This document shows, one piece after another, positions 39,597-45,800 of a stretch of 56,812 nucleotides of DNA. The stretch covers positions 1 to 56,812 of the forward strand of contig JAFEGM010000061.1 in assembly GCA_018240025.1 (NCBI GenBank), given 5' to 3'. Position 1 is the stretch's first letter; each line of letters opens with the position of its first letter. A model generated the notes under the pieces. It saw only the letters and a list, made by a program, of their open reading frames with translations. It did no database searches and was not told the DNA's origin. This DNA is from Verrucomicrobiota bacterium. GTDB lineage: Bacteria; Verrucomicrobiota; Verrucomicrobiia; Chthoniobacterales; SZAS-18. The position numbers and the translations under genes were made by a program.

Positions 39597-39669
39597 TGGA
39601 GACGACGGGACTTGCACCCGCCACATGCTGCTTGCAAGGCAGCCTCGCCCCTCTGGAACATGCGCCCCC
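39597..39669 (-). tRNA. tRNA-Ala(TGC), non-canonical
   Basis: Acceptor GGGGGCG/CGTCTCC contains the alanine identity pair G3:U70; A73; no CCA. Anticodon stem GCTGC/GCAGC, loop CTTGCAA. T-arm GCGGG-TGCAAGT-CCCGT with G55. The D-arm does not fold well. Confidence 0.72.
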
Positions 39670-39736
39670 GTTTGCGGTCGTGAAGGCCGGCAGAGGCTTC
39701 TTCGTCGAGCCTTCCTCCTTCTTCCTTTTCTTGAAA

Positions 39737-39809
39737 TGGTCGCGGGACACGGATTCGAACCGTGCGGGACGCGGCTTATGAGACCGGTCCGCCCCCAGGG
39801 CTTCCCGCA
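39737..39809 (-). tRNA. tRNA-Met/initiator-like (CAT), normal T-loop, short D-arm
   Basis: Acceptor TGCGGGA/TCCCGCG, A73, CCA encoded. Anticodon loop CTCATAA on CGGT/GCCG. T-arm CACGG-TTCGAAT-CCGTG canonical. Only 15 bases separate acceptor and anticodon stem (GCCC-TGG-GGGC), giving an unusually small D-arm. Elongator, initiator or Ile(CAU) type cannot be told. Confidence 0.72.
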
Positions 39810-39817
39810 GTGAAAAT

Positions 39818-39980
39818 CCCGGCTGGGAAGGAGCCAGGCGCGGACGCGACGACGGAGCGACTCCGAAACAGCCTCTTCGCCTGTGCGCCAGTCCTGACCC
39901 CTTCCCAGCCGGAGTGGAGCAAGGATGGAGGCGGTCATCGAGCCGCTGGCCCGATCCGTTGATCTCTCCATCCTTGCTCC
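39818..39980. repeat. Two palindrome pairs in tRNA array spacer
   Basis: Pair 1: CCGGCTGGGAAGG (39819-39831) with CCTTCCCAGCCGG (39900-39912). Pair 2: GGAGCAAGGATGGAG (39916-39930) with CTCCATCCTTGCTCC (39966-39980), 15 bp perfect. No gene is recognised between tRNA-Met and tRNA-Trp. Confidence 0.82.
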
Positions 39981-39999
39981 GGTTTCCCCCTGCAAAATT

Positions 40000-40069
40000 C
40001 ACGGCGTGTAGGTGCTGCCCCCACCGGGCTGGATTTTGGAGATCCTGCTGCACAGCTGGTGCCCGCCGT
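40000..40069 (-). tRNA. tRNA-Trp(CCA), non-canonical elbow
   Basis: Acceptor ACGGCGG/ACGCCGT (7:66 G:A), G73 as usual for Trp, CCA not encoded. Short D-arm GCAC-CAGCT-GTGC. Anticodon loop CTCCAAA on GGAT/ATCC. T-arm GTGGG-GGCAGCA-CCTAC. Confidence 0.75.
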
Positions 40070-40070
40070 A

Positions 40071-40144
40071 TGGTGCGATCGCCCGGTGCCGCCCCGGGAT
40101 TTGCGCCTTGGCATGGCGCTGTCGTGCTGTTGGACCACGATCGC
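40071..40144 (-). tRNA. tRNA-Gly(GCC), non-canonical elbow
   Basis: Acceptor GCGATCG/CGATCGC perfect, A73, CCA encoded. D-stem GTC/GAC, loop CAACAGCAC. Anticodon stem GCGCC/GGCGC, loop ATGCCAA. T-arm CCCGG-GGCGGCA-CCGGG. First recognised tRNA of the array in transcription direction. Confidence 0.82.
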
Positions 40145-40440
40145 GTGTTGCGCTCTGCCGTGACGGTCGTGCTCGACCGCCGCAGCGGTGCGGGGGATGC
40201 CGGTCTTACGCGGCCTGCTCCCGCACTCGTGAGCGCTGAAAGAACTTTTGAGCCGGCGGCGGATGGACCAGCACGCCGGGTCAAAAAATGGATGAACACC
40301 CCTGCTCCTCTTCCGAGGACCAGCCCGCAGGTTTTTCACGGCGGCTGTTTGGGTGTTTCAGGCACACCTCCCGAGAGAAGCCTTTGATCTGGAGATTAAT
40401 GAGACCATCTCCGCGGGCTTCTAACATCAGAACAAGGCGC
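40145..40440. other. Leader region of the tRNA array, no gene recognised
   Basis: About 300 bases right of the first tRNA. It contains inverted motifs (for example GTGCGGG/CCCGCAC on the minus strand around 40185-40230, and CCTC-GGAA-GAGG near 40305-40320). A tRNA-like acceptor (minus TGAA...TTCA before a CCA at 40284) was seen but the rest does not fold. The array promoter should lie here or just beyond; no convincing -35/-10 pair was found. Confidence 0.35.
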
Positions 40441-40447
40441 ACACTAC

Positions 40448-40467
40448 ATCACGCTAATTCGCGTGAT
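40448..40467 (+). promoter_or_regulatory. Palindromic operator-like site next to the ncRNA promoter
   Basis: ATCACGC and GCGTGAT arms (7 bp, perfect) around TAATTC, ending directly before the -35 box at 40468. The position fits a binding site for a dimeric regulator. Confidence 0.55.
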
Positions 40468-40495
40468 TTGACTTTCCGTTTCCAGCGCCTAACAT
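40468..40495 (+). promoter_or_regulatory. Sigma70-type promoter of a plus-strand small RNA
   Basis: TTGACT at 40468-40473, 16-base spacer, TAACAT at 40490-40495. No protein start with coding support follows; a terminator lies about 60 bases downstream. Confidence 0.6.
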
Positions 40496-40499
40496 ATGG

Positions 40500-40587
40500 G
40501 GTGGCGCAGAAACAGGGGCCTGCCGGTCCGTGGTTGAAGCGTCCGATTCCGCCCCGGGTCAGTTGCCGCTGATCCGGGGCTTTCTCA
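40500..40587 (+). ncRNA. Putative small RNA between promoter and terminator
   Basis: Predicted transcript of about 85-90 bases starting near 40501. Its 5' end GGGGTGG (40498-40504) can pair with CCGCCCC (40549-40555) just before the terminator hairpin. It is not a tRNA: only 58 bases span the paired ends and no anticodon arm fits. No match to known RNA classes was recognised by eye. It lies beside the tRNA array and could be related to it or independent. Confidence 0.45.
40553..40587 (+). terminator. Rho-independent-like terminator of the plus-strand small RNA
   Basis: CCCCGGGTCAG and CTGATCCGGGG form a stem with one mismatch and a six-base loop (TTGCCG), followed by CTTTCTC, a weak T-tract. 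Confidence 0.6.
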
Positions 40588-40647
40588 TTCGCGGGGTCGA
40601 TGGGGAGTCACTGCATTCGTTTGAAAGTCGGTCGAAGAAATCTGAGA

Positions 40648-40682
40648 AACAAAAAACCCTGTCGCCGGGTGGCTGACAGGGT
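40648..40682 (-). terminator. Rho-independent terminator of a minus-strand unit
   Basis: ACCCTGTC (40657-40664) pairs with GACAGGGT (40675-40682). On the minus strand the hairpin is followed by six or more U (A-run at 40651-40656). Confidence 0.85.
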
Positions 40683-40709
40683 GCTCAGGAAACCTGATGA
40701 ACAGTAGGA

Positions 40710-40892
40710 TTACGTTCGTATGCACCCTGGCGGAGCCAGATTACGCGGCTTGCGAATCGCAAAGGACCAATCGCTGGTCCGGCCGGTAAGGACGTGGGTA
40801 TCTCCCATGGGGACCTCACAGCCCAACCCGACGGCGACTCGCACGCTCGTCGCGTGGCTCGTGGCCTGTTTGAGTTGGTAGTTCGTGTTCAT
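40710..40892 (-). CDS. Possible small protein or small RNA of unknown function
   Basis: 60-aa reading frame (MNTNYQLKQATSHATSVRVA...) inside a clear transcription unit: promoter at 40905-40933 and terminator at 40648-40682. The ATG is only a few bases from the expected transcript start and there is no ribosome binding site, so it would be nearly leaderless, or the unit is an RNA of about 250 bases. An internal hairpin GGACCA/TGGTCC (40765-40781) and an alternative palindromic run GCGACGAGCGTGCGAGTCGC near 40832-40851 support structured RNA. Function unknown. Confidence 0.4.
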   Translation of the reverse strand: MNTNYQLKQATSHATSVRVAVGLGCEVPMGDTHVLTGRTSDWSFAIRKPRNLAPPGCIRT

Positions 40893-40904
40893 GGATGACG
40901 TGGA

Positions 40905-40933
40905 AAGTTGTAGGGGCTCAGACGCGGAGGGTC
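40905..40933 (-). promoter_or_regulatory. Sigma70-type promoter of the minus-strand small unit
   Basis: On the minus strand TTGACC, a 17-base spacer and TACAAC, preceded by an A/T-rich stretch (GAATTTTTTG), about a dozen bases before the ATG of the 60-aa frame. Confidence 0.65.
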
Positions 40934-41008
40934 AACAAAAAATTCTAACATTCTGCAAAATTGTTTCCTCTACTCTGGAAATTGAGGTCGTTCCCAACTC
41001 CAGATAGG

Positions 41009-41105
41009 CACACGAAGGCACGAAGCCACAAAGGCAGCAGTACGGAGAAAGTCCGCGAGGAATACCTCCATGGTCTCAGGCCTTTGCGCCTTCGTGCCTT
41101 CGTGT
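41009..41105. repeat. Inverted pair of CTTCGTG-type repeats
   Basis: Left arm GGCACACGAAGGCACGAAGC then CACAAAGGC; right arm GCCTTTGCGCCTTCGTGCCT then TCGTGTGC. Arms of about 28-30 bases are near-perfect inverses around about 40 bases. Related to the CTTCGCG runs elsewhere in the window. No gene in 40934-41148. Confidence 0.8.
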
Positions 41106-41148
41106 GCTCCTCCGATCGCGAAGGACGGCCTGCAGCGCTCACCGTCCC

Positions 41149-41982
41149 TCAGGCCCGCTGTAACTCGAACCAGGTGACTTCCGGACGGGTGTTGAAGCGC
41201 AGTCGGAGGGCGTAACCGACGCCCCGGCTGATGTAGAGCCGCCGACCGCCGTCGAGCCCGATCTCCCCGCTGCTGTAGCGCCGATTCTGCACTGGCAGAA
41301 GCGGCGGCGGCAGGAACGGCGAGCGGCACTGGCCGCCGTGGGTGTGCCCAGCCAGGATCCAGCCGCGGAAGCGCTCCCAGCCGGGGCGGTCGACAGCGTC
41401 GGGATTGTGCACCAGCGCGAGCGAAGGCAACACGGGATCGAGCTGTGCAAAGGTCCGACGCGGATCGCAGCGGCGCGCCCACAGATCGTCGAGCCCGGCA
41501 ATCTGCAGGCCACCCAGCTGCACCACCTCGTTGCGCAGGATGCAAATACCGCGTTCCGCCAGGCGCTGGCAGAGATTTGCGGCCGCGTGGTGATCGCGCC
41601 AGCGCACGCCATAATCGTGATTTCCCAGCACGCCAAAGGTCCCCAGGCGGCCCAGCGGCGCTCGCTCGAAGAGAACCGCCGCGTGCTCGACGTAGCGGGC
41701 CTGATCCACGAAATCGCCCGTGTAGACGACGAGATCCGGCTGCATCGAGCGCACTCTGGCGAAGACGTGTTGCAAATACGTGTCGGCGACCGGGCCGACG
41801 TGCAGGTCGGTCAGGAAGGCGACGCGCAGGCCGCACCAGGCCACTGGCAGGCGCTCGACCGGCAGCGGGCGTTCGACGAAGTCCAGCCAATGCGGCTCGC
41901 AGCCCCAGCCGTACAGCAGGCTGCCGAAGGCGCCGGCGCCGAGTGCGCGGAAGGCACCGCGGAGAAAATCGCGTCGGGTCAT
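41149..41982 (-). CDS. Tat-exported metallophosphoesterase (YaeI/UDP-2,3-diacylglucosamine hydrolase-like fold)
   Basis: 277 aa. Twin-arginine signal TRRDFLRGA at the start, so probably folded before export. Calcineurin-like phosphoesterase motifs in order: DLHVG, GDFVDQ, GNHDYG, then LVHNPD and GHTHGGQ, all expected dimetal ligands present. The ATG at 41982 was chosen; a GTG three codons upstream is possible. YaeI-type members hydrolyse phosphodiesters at the membrane. It is 16 bases downstream of the CreD-like gene on the same strand and may be in its operon. Confidence 0.88.
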   Translation of the reverse strand: MTRRDFLRGAFRALGAGAFGSLLYGWGCEPHWLDFVERPLPVERLPVAWCGLRVAFLTDLHVGPVADTYLQHVFARVRSMQPDLVVYTGDFVDQARYVEHAAVLFERAPLGRLGTFGVLGNHDYGVRWRDHHAAANLCQRLAERGICILRNEVVQLGGLQIAGLDDLWARRCDPRRTFAQLDPVLPSLALVHNPDAVDRPGWERFRGWILAGHTHGGQCRSPFLPPPLLPVQNRRYSSGEIGLDGGRRLYISRGVGYALRLRFNTRPEVTWFELQRA

Positions 41983-41998
41983 GACGTGCACGGAGAGG

Positions 41999-43234
41999 TC
42001 AGATGAGCGGGCTCTCGGCCGGAAGCGGCGGCGGCTGCAGCGGTTCGGGCGGATGCGTCCGCGGCGACGGGGTGAAGATCTTCTCCCAATCCGTCTTGAC
42101 CGTCAGCCGCATGAGCAGCGCGAGGGTCGCGATGGCGCCGATCGTGATCGTCAGTCCGGTCAGCCCTTCGAAGAAGAAGGTGTAGCTGAAGAGCACGAGA
42201 TAGGCGAACTGCGCCAGGATGGCGAAGCGGGCGAAGGCCCAGCCGGACAGCGCCTGGATGTAGCCGCCGACGAGCACCAGCGAAACGATGGAGGCCAGCA
42301 CGAAGGCGAGATGCAGCGGCACCAGGTCCACGAGGTAGGCGAAGAGCAGCTGGAAGGCGAAGAAGCCGGCCGCGAAGAAGAAATAGTGCATCGGGTGGTA
42401 GTTGATCCCGCGGACCATTCCGACCAGCACCAGCACGGCGAAGAAGAAGAGCAGCGACACCGGGGCGAAGAACGTGATCCGCTGGGCCACCGGCGCCGGA
42501 TTGAGGAGCGACGGCATGCTCATGCCGATATCTCGCGCATTAATCACGTCGGGATATTTCCAATCGAGCCGCCAGCCGCGCTCGGCGCGCTCTCGCTGGG
42601 TCGGCGAGCCGGTGCCCGCCGGGAAGTCGATCTCGGTGAAGTCGGTGAAGAGCGTCAGGCTGAAGTTCCGCACGCGCGACGCCTCGCCGAACGCATACTG
42701 CCAGCGATCCACGCCGCGCGTGGTGTAGGCCACCTTCACCGGCACGCTCGCGCCGGGGGCCAGCGTGACTGCCTCGACGATCCCCTTGGCCGCGCTGGCG
42801 GCGTTGTTCGAGACGCGGTCGCCGACCATGAAGGTGAAGCTCTCGTAGCTGTTGTTCCCGGCCGGGAAGCCGAACGCAACGGTCATCGTTTGGGTGATGG
42901 GCGTCGGGTTTTCGATCCGATACTCCGCCCGGAACTGCGCCCGGTAGGTGCGATAGCGGAACAGTCCGCGGGACTTCGGCTCGTATTCGAGCCGCACCTG
43001 CACGTCGCTGGCGGCGGGCTGGATCTGCTTGCGTCCGTTCGGGCTGGTCGGCGACGCGTAGGAGACGACGGGATGCGGCTGCTGCATGGGCGGACCCCAG
43101 CCATCGGCGATGGAGGATTCGAATTCGCCGCCGCGCCCGCTGGTGCGGGATTGCAGCGCACCGCCGAGGATGGCCCAGCCAAGCGAAGTGCAGACGAAGA
43201 TGAGGGCGATGAGGATGAGTCGGGCGAGTTTCAT
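41999..43234 (-). CDS. CreD-like inner membrane protein
   Basis: 411 aa. Structure recalls CreD: N-terminal membrane anchor (ARLILIALIFVCTSLGWAIL), a large outer domain (about 25-285) with YRTYRAQFRAEYRIENPTPI and VAFGFPAGNNSYESFTFMVG, then six or so membrane helices (VSLLFFFAVLVLVGMV, HYFFFAAGFFAFQLLFAYLV, LHLAFVLASIVSLVLVGGYI and on). CreD is the main target of the CreBC two-component system. CreB- and CreC-like genes lie on the opposite strand 1.9 kb away, supporting the call. The tail is proline-rich. Confidence 0.75.
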   Translation of the reverse strand: MKLARLILIALIFVCTSLGWAILGGALQSRTSGRGGEFESSIADGWGPPMQQPHPVVSYASPTSPNGRKQIQPAASDVQVRLEYEPKSRGLFRYRTYRAQFRAEYRIENPTPITQTMTVAFGFPAGNNSYESFTFMVGDRVSNNAASAAKGIVEAVTLAPGASVPVKVAYTTRGVDRWQYAFGEASRVRNFSLTLFTDFTEIDFPAGTGSPTQRERAERGWRLDWKYPDVINARDIGMSMPSLLNPAPVAQRITFFAPVSLLFFFAVLVLVGMVRGINYHPMHYFFFAAGFFAFQLLFAYLVDLVPLHLAFVLASIVSLVLVGGYIQALSGWAFARFAILAQFAYLVLFSYTFFFEGLTGLTITIGAIATLALLMRLTVKTDWEKIFTPSPRTHPPEPLQPPPLPAESPLI

Positions 43235-43266
43235 GACAGGATCTGGATGGGTACTGCGAGCGCGGC

Positions 43267-44979
43267 TTAGAGAGCTCGTTTTTGATAGAAGATGGCGACC
43301 GAGGGCGTCTCGCCGCGGGTAAGCTCCTTGCGCAGCCGCACCACGCCGGACTCGGGCGCGGCGATGCCGGAGGCGAACTGCACATTGCCCTCCGCGGCCG
43401 TCAGCTCGTAGGCGGCCGGCATGACGACCTCCCAACTCAACGTCGTGGTGAAGAGATCGACCTGCGGCAGCGAAAGCGCGAGTTCGCCCGAGACGGCGCC
43501 GAACTCCTTCTGCCGATGGGTGTAGGAGAATTCGATCGCACTCTGCCGATTCGGTCGCGCCGGCAGGAGCAATTCGAAGGCCCCGGGCGCCGTCTGCACC
43601 GGACTGGCCGCCGCCCCGTCGAGCGCGCAGGTCAGCAGCGCCGCGCCCGCCGGCAGTTGAATGCGGACGGCCTGGGCGCGCTCGTGCCGGACCATCAGCT
43701 TGGCATTCGTGCGTCCCGCGCCGTCGGTCACCACGCGGGTCTGATACGACGCCTCCTCGATCGTGGCCGAGGCGGTGGCCGCGAGCTGCCGCGCCTTGGC
43801 GGTGGCGCGTGCACCGGGCTCCGCGGGATCGCATTCGACCGCCACGAACCGACCGGTGCCGATGATCCCAGCCAGCGCGCCGGGCACGGCGGTTTCCGGC
43901 TGCGCGCGTTCGGCACTCAAGTCCGTGGCCTCACCGGGCACCAGATACGCGAGCCGGCGTTCCTGTTCGGCCCGTTGCACCTGCGGCACTGCCACGTTCC
44001 ATTCGCCCGTGATCGGCGGAGGCGGCAGCTCGTAGGCGACCGTCACAAGTCGGCGGGTCTCCTCGGGACGCTTGAACTTCACCGTGACGCGTCGGGTGCG
44101 TCCGTCTTCGGCACGCACGCCCTCCCAGCGCTCCAACTGGTCGGCCTGCACGCTGCGCACGCTCGCCTGCGCCGGGAGCTGAAACGTGAGGCTGGGCACA
44201 TCGCCGGCGGTCTGGGTGGCCGTGATCAACGCGGTGGCTTCGAGCCGACCGTCATTCACCACGGCCGCGGCCACGGTCGACACCTGCCAGGTCGCCGCGA
44301 CCGGCTCGGTGCGGGGCTTCGCGACCTGCGGCGCCACCAGCTGGAACGCCAGGCTGTCGGTGGCCGAGAGCAGAAAGCGGAGCGGGCCCGCGGCCGTCGA
44401 CGTTTGCCGCAGTCCGCGCTGCAGCTCGATCTCGCGCCCGGCCGGCACGCCCGCAAAGGTCACCTCGCCCGCGGCCGCGGGCGTGGCCGGCACCTCGAAA
44501 CCGCCTCCGGGCCGCGCCCGCAGCGAGTAGCGCAGCGTGACCGCCTTACGGCCTGGCGAGGTCACGTAGAGCGCGTGGAAGCCGTTCGCCGGCAGGACGG
44601 AACCGCCCTCCGCATTCACCTCCGCCAACGCGGCGTCGACGCCCAGCAGCGGCACCAGCGTCGGCTTCGTGCTGAGCACCTGAATCTCGAACTTCGCCAC
44701 GCCTTCCGCGGCCGATTGCGCGGCATTCAGCTCCAACGCGTGTCGGACCTGCGTGATGGCATAGGGGACCGGCGGCTCCGGCGCCGCAGGCGGAGGAGTG
44801 GGCTTCGGCTGAGCGGCCTCCCAGAGCGCGCGCAGTTCGGCATAAGGGATGGTGACGGTGGCCGCCTTGAGGTCCGGGATGGCCGGCGCGGGCGCAGGCG
44901 CGGCAAAGGGCTCCGGAGCCGCCGGGAGCGGCGCGGCGAGGACGCTGGCGAGGGCGAGGCAGAGCAGGGCTCGATTCAT
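43267..44979 (-). CDS. Large exported protein of unknown function
   Basis: 570 aa with signal peptide (MNRALLCLALASVLAAPLPA). The rest is beta-rich with repeated short strands (EFSYTHRQKEFGAVSGELAL, VSTVAAAVVNDGRLEATALI) and Ala/Pro-rich linkers at the start, suggesting an extracytoplasmic multi-domain beta protein. No enzyme motif is seen. It is 32 bases upstream of the CreD-like gene, so co-transcribed with it, and divergent from the CreB-like regulator: it is probably part of the regulated cluster. The 120-base gap to the regulator should hold both promoters, but no strong boxes were recognised. Confidence 0.75.
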   Translation of the reverse strand: MNRALLCLALASVLAAPLPAAPEPFAAPAPAPAIPDLKAATVTIPYAELRALWEAAQPKPTPPPAAPEPPVPYAITQVRHALELNAAQSAAEGVAKFEIQVLSTKPTLVPLLGVDAALAEVNAEGGSVLPANGFHALYVTSPGRKAVTLRYSLRARPGGGFEVPATPAAAGEVTFAGVPAGREIELQRGLRQTSTAAGPLRFLLSATDSLAFQLVAPQVAKPRTEPVAATWQVSTVAAAVVNDGRLEATALITATQTAGDVPSLTFQLPAQASVRSVQADQLERWEGVRAEDGRTRRVTVKFKRPEETRRLVTVAYELPPPPITGEWNVAVPQVQRAEQERRLAYLVPGEATDLSAERAQPETAVPGALAGIIGTGRFVAVECDPAEPGARATAKARQLAATASATIEEASYQTRVVTDGAGRTNAKLMVRHERAQAVRIQLPAGAALLTCALDGAAASPVQTAPGAFELLLPARPNRQSAIEFSYTHRQKEFGAVSGELALSLPQVDLFTTTLSWEVVMPAAYELTAAEGNVQFASGIAAPESGVVRLRKELTRGETPSVAIFYQKRAL

Positions 44980-45099
44980 GCCGGCACGCTGCCGGGCCCG
45001 CGTGAAACGCTGATGAGCGGTTTGTGAAGAATCGATGAATTCGTCCGCGGGCCGCGCCGCCAGCGTTGCAGCGAAGGCGTTCGCCGCGCAGCCTGCGGC

Positions 45100-45789
45100 A
45101 TGGACTCCCGCTGGCACATCCTGGTCGTCGAGGACGACCCGCCGATCGCCGAGGTCATCGAGTACGCGCTCACCTCCGGCGGCTTCGGGGTCGAGCGCAC
45201 CGATCGCGGCGCCGCGGCCATCGCGCGCTGCCGGCGGGAGGATGCGCCCGACGCGGTCATTCTCGACGTCGGCCTGCCCGACGTGGACGGCTTCGAGGTC
45301 TGCCGCGAGATCCGCCGTCACTCCGCCGTGCCCATCCTGTTTCTCACCTCGCGGGCCGATGAGATCAACCGCGTGGTCGGGCTCGAGTTGGGCGGCGACG
45401 ACTACCTCGCGAAGCCCTTCAGCCCGCGCGAATTGGTCGCGCGCCTGCGGGCCATCCGGCGTCGCGTGGCTTCGTCGACTGCGCCCGCCTCGGCCTGTCT
45501 GCGGCATGGGCCCTTCGAGCTCGACCCCGAACGCGTTCGCCTGCTGGTGGCGGGCGCGGAGATCGAACTCACCCGGCAAGAGTTTCGCCTCCTCGAGGCC
45601 CTCCTCTCCTCGTCCGGGCGCGTCTTCAGCCGCTCCGGCCTGCTCGATCGCGCGTGGGAGGAAGGCGGCGCGGTGACCGATCGCACCATCGATGCGCACG
45701 TGAAGACCCTGCGCCGCAAGCTCGGCGCCGAGGCGGCGGAGTGGATCGAAACGGTGCGCGGCATCGGCTACCGCCTGCGCGAGCACTGA
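45100..45789 (+). CDS. CreB-like OmpR-family response regulator
   Basis: 229 aa. Receiver with acidic E10/D11/D12, phospho-acceptor near D53 (VILDVGLPDVDGFEVC) and K of DDYLAKPFSP. Winged-helix DNA-binding domain about 125-229 (LTRQEFRLLEALLSSSGRVF, DRTIDAHVKTLRRKLG, IETVRGIGYRL). Sequence style (FLTSRADEINRVVGLELGGD) is CreB-like. It is 11 bases upstream of the CreC-like kinase. Together with the divergent CreD-like and exported genes this is a complete regulator-target block. Confidence 0.87.
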   Translation: MDSRWHILVVEDDPPIAEVIEYALTSGGFGVERTDRGAAAIARCRREDAPDAVILDVGLPDVDGFEVCREIRRHSAVPILFLTSRADEINRVVGLELGGDDYLAKPFSPRELVARLRAIRRRVASSTAPASACLRHGPFELDPERVRLLVAGAEIELTRQEFRLLEALLSSSGRVFSRSGLLDRAWEEGGAVTDRTIDAHVKTLRRKLGAEAAEWIETVRGIGYRLREH

Positions 45790-45800
45790 GGTTTATCGCC

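Noticed and set aside
40286..40375. A possible further tRNA or SRP RNA (CCTC-GGAA-GAGG hairpin followed by AGCAG, and TGAA/TTCA ends next to a CCA)
   Set aside because: The acceptor needs a bulge, no anticodon arm folds, and the stem around the GGAA loop is longer than in SRP RNA. Left as unassigned leader.
40498..40555. tRNA-like pairing GGGGTGG/CCGCCCC
   Set aside because: Only 58 bases are enclosed and no D, anticodon and T arms can be drawn; kept as a putative small RNA.
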